Assembly (NCBI RefSeq): GCF_003340345.1
Contig: NZ_PPTQ01000001.1
Location: 62,001-126,000, forward strand
Reading direction: 5' to 3'
Origin: Paraeggerthella hongkongensis
GTDB taxonomy: Bacteria > Actinomycetota > Coriobacteriia > Coriobacteriales > Eggerthellaceae
Length of the DNA stretch: 64,000 bases
Shown here one piece after another: positions 33,351-42,823 of the stretch. The notes beneath the pieces were generated by a model that was given only the letters and a program-made list of their open reading frames with translations, was not told the DNA's origin and did not search any database. Position 1 is the stretch's first letter. Each line of letters starts with the position of its first letter. Position numbers and translations under genes: made by a program.

Positions 33351-33888
33351 GTAAAGCGCCTCCTACAGCGTTCTGGCGGCGCGCACCTCCTTGATGGGCC
33401 GCACCGGTTTCGATGGCGCTTACTATGCCCCATCGAAGGCGTGTCGGCTATCATGCAAACCTGTGATTTCGTACGCAATACCCAGATTTTCTTTGTCATG
33501 CAAACGGGGTACGATATGCGTCATACCAGGTCAGAACACTGCGTGATGTGCAGCTCTCAAAACTTGGAGCTCAGTTGCGCCTTGCCGTTCCCCGCCCGCG
33601 CCGCAACCTTCGCGCCTTCGGTTTTCAGACCGATCTCCCAACCTGAAACCAGAGCGCGCCCAACAGGAACGCTCCGCTCGGCAAACGCGCTACGCTCGCC
33701 GGCGCGAAGGCGTTTTGCGCAGGGGAGCTGCCAAAGCTACTGTGAAGGATTCGAGGACTGCTTGTGACGGTTCCTCGCACATTCGCACACGTATGACATG
33801 CAACGTTGCCGTTTTGTTACCATTTCGCCTCGCGGTCGCAACCACACCAGCACAACGAACCCTACGCGGCCGAGGAAAGGATGCTTGC
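33351..33888. other. 538-base non-coding stretch between tatA and the C39-like gene
   Basis: No gene can be supported here. It contains two 45-base direct repeats (33451-33540) and, about 33611-33717, a loose inverted pair (CTTCGCGCC with GGCGCGAAG). Promoters for the divergent tatA and C39-like genes should lie within it. Confidence 0.6.
33451..33540. repeat. Two tandem 45-base repeat units
   Basis: Each unit starts TCATGCAAAC and carries ATACC exactly 17 bases later (units 33451-33495 and 33496-33540). The bases between are mostly different, so the conserved blocks rather than the whole unit are kept. This is what a repeated binding site looks like. Confidence 0.6.
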
Positions 33889-34611
33889 ATGGCATCGCGC
33901 TCTACTCGTTTCTCCTGCGCGGTCGGAACCGCGCTTGTCGTGGCGCTCGGCGCCGCATGCGCACCGGCCGCTTTCGCAGCCGAGTCGCGGTCCCCGTTTG
34001 CACAGACCGCCGAACCCCTCCCGTTGAGCCAAGCGGCTTTTGTCGACCTTTTGTCGTTCGCGCACGAAGATCCGACCCACGATCTGGATCAAGTGCAGGC
34101 GCTTGCCGAGCAAAGGGTGGCCGAAGAGGCCGCACGAGCCGCCGCCGAGCGGTCAAACAAGCGGCTCGACTACGACCCCGCGCTCATCGCCGCCATCGGC
34201 AACCAGCTCAACGGCGGCCACGCCATCTGCTGCCCCGCCTACGCGTGCGCTTACGGCGACGCGATCCTTACCGGGCAGGCGAACGGCCACGAGGCGTACG
34301 GATGCGGATGCTGCACGTGGCCCGGATGGGGCGGAGGGAACTCCTCGTTCCGCTCGCTCGGATCTGACACGGCTCTATTGCGAGAAGCCTACGACGAGAT
34401 CGCCGCAGGCAGGCCCACCGTCATCCACGTATCCGGACCCTACGGCGAACACTGGATCTGCCTGATGGGATACCAAAACGTGCAGGACCCCGACAGCCTG
34501 ACGTTGGACAACTTCCTGGCCCTCGACCCCGCGAATGGAGAAGAGCACGTTGCCTCCTACCGCTACGCGCTGTACGGCGATTCCTGCCAACACGTAAGCG
34601 ATCTGCGCTAA
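33889..34611 (+). CDS. Secreted C39-like cysteine peptidase-type protein
   Basis: The protein has 240 residues. A signal peptide (about residues 1-32, VALGAACAPAAFAAES) directs export. The mature part has a short helical region and then a papain-like C39 domain. The probable catalytic cysteine is in HAICCPAYACAYGD, the histidine in GPYGEHWICLMGYQ and an Asp in FLALDPANGE. It is rich in cysteine (CC, then CGCC). ATG 33889 follows GAGGAAAGG. C39-type domains cut or bind peptides; here neither substrate nor peptidase activity is shown. A perfect hairpin ends the gene. Confidence 0.75.
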   Translation: MASRSTRFSCAVGTALVVALGAACAPAAFAAESRSPFAQTAEPLPLSQAAFVDLLSFAHEDPTHDLDQVQALAEQRVAEEAARAAAERSNKRLDYDPALIAAIGNQLNGGHAICCPAYACAYGDAILTGQANGHEAYGCGCCTWPGWGGGNSSFRSLGSDTALLREAYDEIAAGRPTVIHVSGPYGEHWICLMGYQNVQDPDSLTLDNFLALDPANGEEHVASYRYALYGDSCQHVSDLR

Positions 34612-34624
34612 CGCATGCATCACG

Positions 34625-34656
34625 ACGAAGGGCCGCTCACTGAAGCGGCCCTTCGT
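34625..34656. terminator. Bidirectional terminator between the C39-like gene and fdhD
   Basis: ACGAAGGGCCGCT (34625-34637) and AGCGGCCCTTCGT (34644-34656) form a perfect 13-bp stem with loop CACTGA. A T-containing tail follows on the plus strand. It lies between convergent stops. Confidence 0.85.
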
Positions 34657-34674
34657 TTCATCGTTTGGAAAACC

Positions 34675-35427
34675 TTACCCCGTGATGCGCTCGGGGCAGG
34701 ACAGCACCCTCAGTCGACCGTCGCGGCAATGCGAAACGAGCGTGACCCCCAAAGAGGCCGCACGTCGAACCGCTTCGTCGGTAGCCGACTTGCGCGACAC
34801 CAGCACGGGGCACCCGCCGCGGTACGCCTTCAGCGCCATCTCCGCGCTGATGCGCCCGGTGATGAACAGGGCCTTGTCGCGCACGTCCACGCGATCGAGC
34901 CACGCCTGCCCTATCAGCTTGTCCATGGCGTTATGGCGCCCTATGTCCTCGCGCACCAGCAGCAAGCGGTCCTCCCCCGGCACGCCCAAGCCGCATCCGT
35001 GCACGCACTCTCCCGTGTTGCGCCGCGGGCTTCTTTCGCACAGCTCGTCCATGCAGGACAGAAGCGCATCGGCATCGAAGCGCGCGGTCGTCGACAGCCG
35101 CGCCGCATCCGGCACGCACGCCCCGCTGCGCATGAGCGCGGACTGCGCGCAGCCCGACGACGTCACGCGATGCAGCGGCACGTAGCCGTCGGCCGCGCGC
35201 TCGCCGGAAGCCACGTACACCTCCGCCTTCTCAGGATCTGCCGTGACCTCGACCAGGCGGTCGCGATCGCTCAACAATCCCTCCGACAACAGGTAGCCCA
35301 CGGCAAGCTCGTGCAGCCCGTAGGGGCTTCCCTGGCTGACCGCCACCGGGGCGTCGTTCAAGTAGATGCGAATAGGTCGCTCGGCCGTCTCCCGCGGGAC
35401 GGGCGCGGCGTATTCCACGATGGCCAC
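34675..35427 (-). CDS. fdhD: Formate dehydrogenase accessory sulfurtransferase FdhD
   Basis: FdhD passes sulfur from cysteine desulfurase to the molybdenum/tungsten cofactor of formate dehydrogenase. The 250-residue protein has IRIYLNDAPVAV, ELAVGYLLSEGLL, EDIGRHNAMDKLIG and FITGRISAEMALKAY. The active loop reads RVTSSGCAQSALM: the first cysteine of the E. coli CxxC is kept but the second is replaced by a non-cysteine residue. GTG 35427 follows AAGGAGG and is preferred to the longer frame. It is the last gene of the fdn group. Confidence 0.93.
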   Translation of the reverse strand: MAIVEYAAPVPRETAERPIRIYLNDAPVAVSQGSPYGLHELAVGYLLSEGLLSDRDRLVEVTADPEKAEVYVASGERAADGYVPLHRVTSSGCAQSALMRSGACVPDAARLSTTARFDADALLSCMDELCERSPRRNTGECVHGCGLGVPGEDRLLLVREDIGRHNAMDKLIGQAWLDRVDVRDKALFITGRISAEMALKAYRGGCPVLVSRKSATDEAVRRAASLGVTLVSHCRDGRLRVLSCPERITG

Positions 35428-35515
35428 AAGCGGCCTCCTTTCGTTCGTTCTTCCTGCATCCGGCGCGCAGCCGGGTGCGCTTTGCGCGTGCACAGCTGCG
35501 AACGCGCCGAAGCGA

Positions 35516-36415
35516 TCAGCGGTTCCCGGCAGCCTGGGCGTTGGCCTGCTGATAGGCGATCAGGTCCAGGCGCGCCATCACCACATCCTCCACCTCGAAG
35601 GAGAACGGCGCCAGCACGTCTTCCTGGTACACGGTGCGCACGTAGCCGCCGCATTCGTCGCAGGTGGCTATACGGTGCGCGTCGTCGCCCTCCACGTTGA
35701 AGTAGTGCAGGTGCGCCTGGTTCTGCGTGCCGCAGCGCGCGCAGCGAACCCGCTCGAAATCCCACGCGGTGCCGCACTGGCCGCACCACAGCTCTTTGCC
35801 GCGACCCTGCACTGCCTGAACGTCTCCCACGCGCGCCACCGTAGCGGCGCCGCCGCACACCGGACAGCGCATCGGATGCGGTTCGGCCGCGCCCGCCTTG
35901 CGCAACGCGGAACCGACCTGGGCCGCCGGCCCGTCGAGCAGCGCGCGCAACGCCAAGGATGCAGCCAGCGCCCCAACGCGAGCAGGATCTTCGTCCATGC
36001 CGTCATCGCGCAGAAGCTCCCCGAACGACTCGACGTACGCGGCAGGATCGCTCCCCGCGCGCGCCACGTCGCTCGCTGCGACCATTCGATCCCATTTCGT
36101 GCGCGCGAACGCCTCCTGCACCGTAGCAGGAAAGCCGCCGCTGTCCAGCAGGCACGCCGCCGTGCGCTCGATCGCGTCGGCAAGCGTTCCCGGGTCGATC
36201 GACACCGGCGCATGGGCGAGCACCGGCTCCGATGCGGCATACCAAGCAAGCAGGTCCTCGGCGGCGGGCACCTCGTACGACAGCGCAGCGGCCTCGGCTG
36301 CTACGCTGTCCTGCACGCCCCACACCTCGCGGAAGAACGCCAAGCGGGCCGCGTCCGCGTCTTCAGATTTCGTCTTGTACGCGGCTATGGCCGCGTCGAT
36401 GCGCTTCAGGTTCAT
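35516..36415 (-). CDS. fdhE: Formate dehydrogenase accessory protein FdhE
   Basis: This 299-residue protein has an N-terminal helical domain and a C-terminal rubredoxin-like metal region with four CxxC pairs: RCPVCGG, LWCGQCGT, CARCGTQ and TCDECGG. FdhE helps mature the respiratory formate dehydrogenase before export. ATG 36415 starts the conserved MNLKRIDAAI segment. It follows fdnI and precedes fdhD on the same strand. Confidence 0.93.
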   Translation of the reverse strand: MNLKRIDAAIAAYKTKSEDADAARLAFFREVWGVQDSVAAEAAALSYEVPAAEDLLAWYAASEPVLAHAPVSIDPGTLADAIERTAACLLDSGGFPATVQEAFARTKWDRMVAASDVARAGSDPAAYVESFGELLRDDGMDEDPARVGALAASLALRALLDGPAAQVGSALRKAGAAEPHPMRCPVCGGAATVARVGDVQAVQGRGKELWCGQCGTAWDFERVRCARCGTQNQAHLHYFNVEGDDAHRIATCDECGGYVRTVYQEDVLAPFSFEVEDVVMARLDLIAYQQANAQAAGNR

Positions 36416-36601
36416 TCCTGGTTCCCTCTCGTCGTATGTTCTCGTCATGCATCGAGCATCAGGTTATCCATCGGGACGCTCTGCGCGAAACCCCGGGCTT
36501 GCCAAACGGCAAGCGCTCGAGAGCGCCCCTGTGGAAGACCTGCGCCGCACCGGGCGGGCGCGAACCCGCCCGGCAGCGAAAGCCTCTACTTGCAACTACT
36601 T

Positions 36602-37363
36602 CTACTTCTCCACGACGTTCTTGCCGCTTGCGATCTCCTCGCGCGCCCAGTGGCCCCAGTGGTACAGGGCGTCGGACTCGGACACCATGCCGTCGCCGAA
36701 CATCAGCTTGGCCGTGCCGCGGTACGGCTGGAAGATGCCCGCGCCCAAGAAGATGTGCGCCAAACCGAACACGGCGATGAGCAAAAAGCCCACGTCGTGC
36801 AGGAACAGCGTCACGCCGTACACGCCAGCGCCGAAGTCGAACACCGTCGTGCCCAACAGCAGGATGAGGCCCGTCACGCCCATGAGCGCGCCGGCGAACC
36901 ACAGCATGCCGTCGGCGAAGCGCTGGCCGGACTTCAGCTCGCGCTGGTCGGGCATGTGAATCCATTTCGCCATGAACAGGTACGGGAAGAACAGCATCAT
37001 CCACTTCTTGTCGTCGGAATCCCACCGATCGAACAGGTTCTTGAAGACGTGCTTCACGCCCTTCGGAGCCATGATGGCGCTGATGAGCGGCACCGCCACG
37101 AAAACGACGCCCAACACGCGGTGCGACATGCGAATAGCGAACACCGTGTCCGCGCCCACCGCGGCCGCCAGGGCCGGAACGAACACGAACAAACCGGAGA
37201 TGCACAGCAGGATGCACGCGATGATCGTGATGCCGTGCGTCAGACGAGCCTGCAGCGAATGGCGCTTGATGTAGCGCTGCTTGCCGCTTGCCGCCAGCTG
37301 GTCCAAGAAGGCCTTGTTCTTGGCGGCTTCCTCAGCGGAAACCGCAACGGGTCCCTTGCTCAT
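36602..37363 (-). CDS. fdnI: Formate dehydrogenase cytochrome b556 (gamma) subunit
   Basis: This 253-residue membrane protein has four helices (THGITIIACILLCISGLFVF, AIRMSHRVLGVVFVAVPL, WFAGALMGVTGLILLLG and LHDVGFLLIAVFGLAHIFLG). The heme-ligand histidines are in LTHG, MSHR, LHDVG and LAHIF. It takes electrons from FdnH to the quinone pool. Its start shares a base with the fdnH stop (TGATG). Confidence 0.94.
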   Translation of the reverse strand: MSKGPVAVSAEEAAKNKAFLDQLAASGKQRYIKRHSLQARLTHGITIIACILLCISGLFVFVPALAAAVGADTVFAIRMSHRVLGVVFVAVPLISAIMAPKGVKHVFKNLFDRWDSDDKKWMMLFFPYLFMAKWIHMPDQRELKSGQRFADGMLWFAGALMGVTGLILLLGTTVFDFGAGVYGVTLFLHDVGFLLIAVFGLAHIFLGAGIFQPYRGTAKLMFGDGMVSESDALYHWGHWAREEIASGKNVVEK

Positions 37364-38283
37364 CAGTTGCCTCCCTTCTTGCCCGGAAGGTTCTCGGTGA
37401 TGTGCTCCATCACCGTCTCCTCGTCCTGGCCGTCGCCGTGCTTGAGCACGTTTCCGCTGTCGACGGACAACGTGTCCTCCGTCTCGGCGTTGTACGCCAG
37501 CTTGTCGCGCTTGTAGCCGATGCCCAAGACGAACATGGCGGCCAAGCCCGCTACCGTCAGGCCCGTAACGGCACCCGTGACCGGCTTCATGATCTGGGTC
37601 AGACCAACCATGGGGCTGACCTGCGGGTTCTCAACCTGGCCATGAGCCTTGACGCCGTACTTGAGAACCTGGACCACATGCAGGCCCCCGATTTCGTCCT
37701 CGCCGTAGACGCAAGCATCCGCAAAGCCCTTGCCCTGCAGGTACGCCACGCGCTCGCGGGCGATGGCCAGCATCTCCTCGCGGTCGCCGAACTTGAGAGC
37801 TTCGGGCTGGCACGTGGTTACGCATGCCGGCTGCATGCCCTGCTCGACGCGGTCGAGGCAGCCCGTGCACTTGTTGATCTTGCCGTTGGGACCGTGGTAG
37901 CGCGGCACGTCGAAAGGACATGCCGACTTGCAGTACTGGCACCCGATGCACTTGGACTCGTCAACGGACACGAAGCCCGTCTCCTCGTCCTTGGCAAGCG
38001 CGCCGCCCGGGCAGATGGTCGCGCACGGAGCGTCCGTGCAATGCTGGCACGAACGACGTCCGAACGACCACATAACCCCCTTGTCCCCGCCGGCCTCTTC
38101 ATGGAAGCTGATCAAGAGACGCGTGTCGCCGTTCAAGTTCATCGGGCTTTGGTACGAACCCGTCCAAGGGTTGCCGTTCTTTTCCAGCGTGGAGGGCAGG
38201 TTGTTCCACATCTTGCACGCCACCTGGCACCCGCGGCACGCCGAGCACCGGGAGGAGTCGAACAGGATTGCTTTCTCAGTCAT
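37363..38283 (-). CDS. fdnH: Formate dehydrogenase iron-sulfur (beta) subunit
   Basis: This 306-residue protein has four ferredoxin-type cysteine clusters: CSACRGCQVACKMW, CQHCTDAPCATICP, CIGCQYCKSACP and CTGCLDRVEQGMQPACVTTC. It ends with a membrane helix near residue 245 (VTGAVTGLTVAGLAAMFVLG) that anchors it to FdnI. It carries electrons from the catalytic subunit to the heme subunit. It begins 15 bases after the fdnG stop. Confidence 0.95.
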   Translation of the reverse strand: MTEKAILFDSSRCSACRGCQVACKMWNNLPSTLEKNGNPWTGSYQSPMNLNGDTRLLISFHEEAGGDKGVMWSFGRRSCQHCTDAPCATICPGGALAKDEETGFVSVDESKCIGCQYCKSACPFDVPRYHGPNGKINKCTGCLDRVEQGMQPACVTTCQPEALKFGDREEMLAIARERVAYLQGKGFADACVYGEDEIGGLHVVQVLKYGVKAHGQVENPQVSPMVGLTQIMKPVTGAVTGLTVAGLAAMFVLGIGYKRDKLAYNAETEDTLSVDSGNVLKHGDGQDEETVMEHITENLPGKKGGN

Positions 38284-38298
38284 TTCTCATCCCCTCCC

Positions 38299-41200
38299 TT
38301 ACGCCTTCTCGACGTCCACGAGGAACGCCTTGTACTCGGGTACGAACGTGTTGGGATCGCCCACGTTCGGCGGCAGGTCGTTCACCACGTCGCCCGTGCC
38401 GAACTCGCCCGCCCAACCGAAGTGATGGGTCATGCCCACCTGGTGAACCGTCTGGCCGTTCACGGTGAACGGCTTGAAGCGCGGCGTCACCAGCGCATGC
38501 ACCTTGACCGAGCCGCGGTTGTTGAACACGCGCACCAGGTCGCCGTTGGCGATGCCCTTTTCGGCCGCCAGCTCTTCGGACATCTCGATGAACTGCTCGG
38601 GAGACGCCTCCAGCAAAGCCGGGCAGCAGCGGGTCTGGCCGCCGGTCTGCCAATGCTCGGTGACCGAGTAGGTGGTCACGGCGATGGGATACTGGCTGCG
38701 ATCGCCCTTCTTCACCGACTCGTACTCGGCGAAGCGGATGCACGGCGAGTTCTGCGAGCCGTTCATCTGGTTGTCGGCCGGGCTCTCGAAGGGCTCGTAA
38801 TGCTCGGGAACCGGACCGTCGTTCATGCCGTAGCTGATCAGACGGGCGTTTTGCTCCCACAGCATGAAGAATGCCTTGTTGTTCGGCGGAACGGGAGTGC
38901 CGTTCTTCACCGTTACGAAGTCGGCCACGTCCACCTGGTCCCACTTCTCGCCGGTCCACTCGACCAGCTTCTTCTGGGGGTTCCAGGGCTTGCCCGCCAA
39001 GTCGGCGGACGCGCGGTTGTACAGGATGCGGCGGTTCGACGGCCAGCAGTACGCCCACTCGGAGTTCAGGCCGATGCCCGACTTGTCCTCGGTGTTGCGG
39101 CGTCCGATAGGCTGTTCGGCCGGATCGAGCGGAGCCTTCTTGTTAGCCCAGAAACCAGTGTAGATCCACATGGCGCACGCCGTGGTGCCGTCCGCCTGCA
39201 GGTCGCCGTAGGTGCCCAGCAGGTCCACGTCGGCCTTGCCGAAGTCGGACGAGGCGATCTTGTAGCCGTTGAGGGCCCATGCCACGGGACGCGGATCGAT
39301 CTTGCCGTCCACGTAGTAGTCCCACTTCGCGTTGAGAATGGGGGCCGGGTTCGCACCGCCCTCCTTCTTGTACAGATCCACGATGCTCGTCCACAGAAGG
39401 TCGCAGATCTCGTAGTCGGGCTTCGCTTCCTCCCACGGATCCACGGCCGCGTAGCGGTACTGCAGCCAACGACCCGAGTTCAGGATGATGCCGGGCTTCT
39501 CGTAGATCAACGCGGCGGGAAGGAAGTACACCGTCGTGTCGATCTGGGAGGCGTCCATGTCGGGAGCTTCCCAGAAGGTGGCGGATTCCGTGATAACCCA
39601 GTCGGCCACGACCAGCCAGTCGAGCTTCGCCATGGAGCGGCGCACGTTTCCGGCGTTCGGAGCGGAGTGGCACGGGTTCATGCCCCAGTTGAAGTAGCCC
39701 TTGATAACGCCCTTGTTCATCAGCTCGAACGAGCTCATGATGGTGTAGTCCGGGCTCTTGGGAACCTTCGGCCACCAGTCGTAGCCGTAGTCGTTCTCGA
39801 CCGTGGCCGCGTCGCCCCACCATTCCTTGAGCGAGGACACCAGGAACTTCGGCTTGTTGGTGTAGTAGCCGTCAGCGTAGGTTTCCTTCTCGCACCAATC
39901 GCGCAGCGTGGGCGTGCCGTACTCGGTCGGCCACTTGAGGTAGGCCGGGTGCTCGTGCACCATCATGCCCATGTCGGTTGCGCCCTGCACGTTCGGCTCG
40001 CCGCGCATGGCGTTCACGCCGCCGCCCGGCATGCCCGCGTTGCCCAGCAGAAGCTGCAGGATGGACATGGCGCGGCAGTTCTGAGCGCCGTAGTGATGCT
40101 GCGTCTGGCCGAGCGCGTACAGGATGGTGCCGGACTTGTCGGGCGCGCCCGTTGCGGCGTACGTGGCGTACACCTTTTCGAGCAGGTCCTTGTCCATGCC
40201 GCAGATACTGGACACCGTATCCAGGTCATAGCGGGAATAATGCTTCTTGAACTGTTGGAACACGCACATCGGATCCTGGAGGGTCTCGTCTTTCTTGGGC
40301 GTTTCCAGCGTCAGGGGCGTGAACGCCGGCGTGCCGGGCTTGTTCACCCACGCGTAGTCGCCCGCAGCCGAGGTGTCCCACTGCGTTTCGGACTCCACTT
40401 GGTAGTGCCAGCTATGGTTGTTGTACGTGGCCGTCTTGTCGTCGAAGCCCGAGAAGATACCCGTGTTCACGTCGAACGAGTATTCGGAATCGAGCAGGTA
40501 CGAGGCGTTCGTGTAGTTCAACACGTACTCGTGCTGCCATAGGTCGTTTTCGATGATGTAGTTGTACAAGCCGCCGTAGAAGGCGATGTCGGTGCCCGAG
40601 CGGATGGGGCAGTAGATGTCCGCCATCTCGGCCGAGCGGGTGTAGCGGGGGTCGACGACGATCCACGTCGCGCCCCGGTCGAGCGCCTTCTGCACCCATT
40701 TCGCGGAAACAGGGTGGTTCTCGACGTTGTTGGAGCCGATCGTCATGATGACGTCGGCGTTCTGGTAGTCGCACCAATGGCCCGTCATCGAGCCGCGACC
40801 GAATGAAGCTGCCAGACCGGCAACCGTGGGGCTGTGTCAAACACGAGCCTGGTTGTCGATGGCTATCACCCCTAACGAGCGCATCATCTTCAAGATGAGG
40901 TACTCTTCCTCGGAGTTCTGCTGGCTGCCGCCCAGGCTTGCGATGCCGGGCGTGCGGTTGACCGTGATGCCGTTGGACGTCTCCTCGAACGTGGCATCGC
41001 GCGTCTGCTTGACCCAGCGCGCGATCTCCGCGATAGCGTCGTCCCAGGTGATGTCTTCCCATGCGGAAGAACCGGGGCGGCGCACCAGCGGCTTCGTCTT
41101 ACGGTTCGGGTTCTTGATGACCTCGCGCGTCCGAGGATCAACCACGTTGCGCAACTGGAACATCGTCGCGCCCTTCGGGCACAAGCCGCCCTGGTTGATG

Positions 41201-41436
41201 GGATGATCGGGGTCGCCTTCGAGGTTGATCAGCTCGCCGTCGCGCGTCGAGCAGATAACCCCGCACCCACCCGAGCAGTAACAGCAGATGTTCGTGTACT
41301 CCTCGGTGTTCACGAGCTTCCAGTCTGAAGACGGCTCTACCGCGAACGCCTCCGACTGAGAGGACAGCTCAAACGCCATGGTCGCAGCTGCCGCTGCGCC
41401 AGCGGCTTTGAAAAAGCCCCTGCGTGACAGGTTCAT
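38299..41436 (-). CDS. fdnG: Formate dehydrogenase major (alpha) subunit, selenoprotein with in-frame UGA
   Basis: This is the catalytic molybdopterin subunit, 1045 residues when the TGA at 40839-40837 is read as selenocysteine (Sec200). Around it the protein reads NQARV-Sec-HSPTVAGLAASFGRG, the classic formate dehydrogenase site; E. coli FdnG has Sec196. The start at ATG 41436 gives a Tat signal (NLSRRGFFKAAG), so the enzyme is exported folded. A [4Fe-4S] site follows (CCYCSGGCGVIC, then GGLCPKG). The enzyme oxidises formate outside the membrane. Without the Sec reading the gene looks split into 237- and 829-residue pieces; both flanks are intact, so this is recoding, not decay. It leads the fdnGHI-fdhE-fdhD group. 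Confidence 0.97.
40807..40839 (-). promoter_or_regulatory. Sec UGA codon and bacterial SECIS hairpin in fdnG
   Basis: On the minus strand the UGA (40839-40837) is followed by 11 bases and then the stem-loop GGTTGCC-GGTCT-GGCAGCT (40825-40807). Spacing and apical GGUCU are those I know from the E. coli fdhF element that SelB binds. The stem uses G-U pairs at two positions. Confidence 0.9.
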
Positions 41437-41846
41437 GTCCTCGTTCTCCTTCCTTCTCGTCCAGTGAATGCACGCTTCGGGAACCAACGAGCGAAACGGC
41501 GCCGAGGGCATGGGAGACGTCGTCTTGTTCGCATGGTGCCCGGTTCGCATGCAGGGCCGCGGGCAGCAGCCCTCCGCTGCCTCGCTGTCGCGATCGTACC
41601 ATTTCGGCCGAAAGCCACCTCATCAGTTTCTGATGAAACGGGGGGCTTTATGCGCGTACATGCGTAACCGGGCTGTTTTTACTCGGTGAACGGCATTCCA
41701 TCAAAAATGCCCTCTGACGAGGTGCGAAGGCCAACGGCGTGTTTCCGGTGGCAGACGGCGCGCAGGAAAACGGGAGCGGTAGCAGCGACCCTTCCGGGAG
41801 ACGAACGAGGACTCGTCCGCGCATTGCATACAGCAAGAACGAGTTA
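41437..41846. other. 410-base upstream region of the fdn operon
   Basis: No gene is supported here. It must hold the promoter of fdnG. The clearest signal is the palindrome at 41620-41636; no good -10/-35 pair stands out by eye. Confidence 0.55.
41620..41636. promoter_or_regulatory. Palindromic operator candidate upstream of fdnG
   Basis: TCATCAG-TTT-CTGATGA is a perfect 7-bp dyad with a 3-base centre, about 185 bases upstream of the fdnG start. It fits a dimeric regulator site. Confidence 0.5.
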
Positions 41847-42695
41847 TTACAGGTCCTCGATGACCTTGGCGGAAACCACGTTGCTCGGCGATATGAGGAT
41901 GGCGCCGACCTTGCCGATTTCCGGCGCGTCGACGTAGAAGGTTCCGGAAAGCGTTTCGCCCATGACGAACAGCCCCTCGTCCTGCGTCGACACCACGATG
42001 TCCACCCCGGATACTCCCTCGAGATGCGCCTTGTCGTTAGTCACTGCCACGATGAAGTCGACCTTGTGCTCGACGAAATACGCCACCTGCTTCTCGAGGG
42101 CGCGCTTCGACAGCGGGCGGTCCACGCTGAACACGCCGAACCGGTGCGCGCCTTTCTTGAGGATGGTGCCCTCGGCGTAGCGCTCGGGAGATTCCGTATC
42201 CAGCTCGAACACCGTAGCGCCCTTGCCCTCGTAGCTTGCACGGGCTTCCTCGACCGTCAACGGCTTCTTCGCTTTCGATGCCGTAGAACTGGCCGCCGAC
42301 GACGCCGTTTCAAGCGCGCTGTTCTTGCGAGCCGCTTCGTCAAGCGCCTCGGGCTTCGCGCGCGCGGCATCGGCCTCGGAAGCCGAAGCAGCTGCCGAAG
42401 CCGCCGATTGCTCGCCCTCGGGGCTCTTGGACGCTTCGGACTCTTGGGGAGAAGCCGACCCGACGCCCGCGTCCGGGACAAGCGCATCGTCAGCATCGGG
42501 GTCCTCGGGCGGGACCGTGCCCGCGTACACGATGGCCGTGTAGCCGTCCATGTTGCCGAACGTGTCGTCGATGTTGGAAGCCGCAACGTTCCACGAATGC
42601 CCGGCGACCAGGTACCATCCCAAGCCGCCCAAACTGAGCACGATCAAGGCGGCGAACACCGCCAGCGCTATTTTTTCACGTGATTGAGGAGACAT
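41847..42695 (-). CDS. Membrane-anchored protein with low-complexity linker and metallophosphatase-like end, unknown
   Basis: The protein has 282 residues: an N-terminal membrane anchor (ALAVFAALIVLSLGGLGWYL), a short beta segment (YTAIVYAGTVPPE), a long Ala/Ser/Glu-rich linker (about residues 65-145), and a globular end with GATVFELDTESPERY, VAYFVEHKVDFIVAV and LSGTFYVDAPEIGKVGAI. The end recalls the 5'-nucleotidase/calcineurin-like fold (VDFIVAL.., GT.VVQAGE..G). The metal ligands (DxH, GNH, GHxH) are absent. So a catalytic role is doubtful. I do not know its function. Confidence 0.7.
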   Translation of the reverse strand: MSPQSREKIALAVFAALIVLSLGGLGWYLVAGHSWNVAASNIDDTFGNMDGYTAIVYAGTVPPEDPDADDALVPDAGVGSASPQESEASKSPEGEQSAASAAASASEADAARAKPEALDEAARKNSALETASSAASSTASKAKKPLTVEEARASYEGKGATVFELDTESPERYAEGTILKKGAHRFGVFSVDRPLSKRALEKQVAYFVEHKVDFIVAVTNDKAHLEGVSGVDIVVSTQDEGLFVMGETLSGTFYVDAPEIGKVGAILISPSNVVSAKVIEDL

Positions 42696-42823
42696 AATGC
42701 CGGTTATTATACCCTTGCGCGCGCAGGCCGGCGGCGGATGCGCAAACCAGACAGAATCTCGACAGGTTCCAACGTTGGCGCGCGCCTTTGCCGATACGTC
42801 CGACCAAGGCGCGCGCTAACCTG

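Noticed and set aside
37288-40542. A 1084-codon open frame on the plus strand opposite fdnH and fdnG
   Set aside because: It mirrors real genes on the other strand. The open reading is a by-product of GC-rich codon use and the translated sequence has no recognisable domain.
40837-40839. TGA inside fdnG as a nonsense mutation or frameshift
   Set aside because: The flanking protein sequence is intact, the site matches the known Sec position, a SECIS hairpin follows, and selABC are present.
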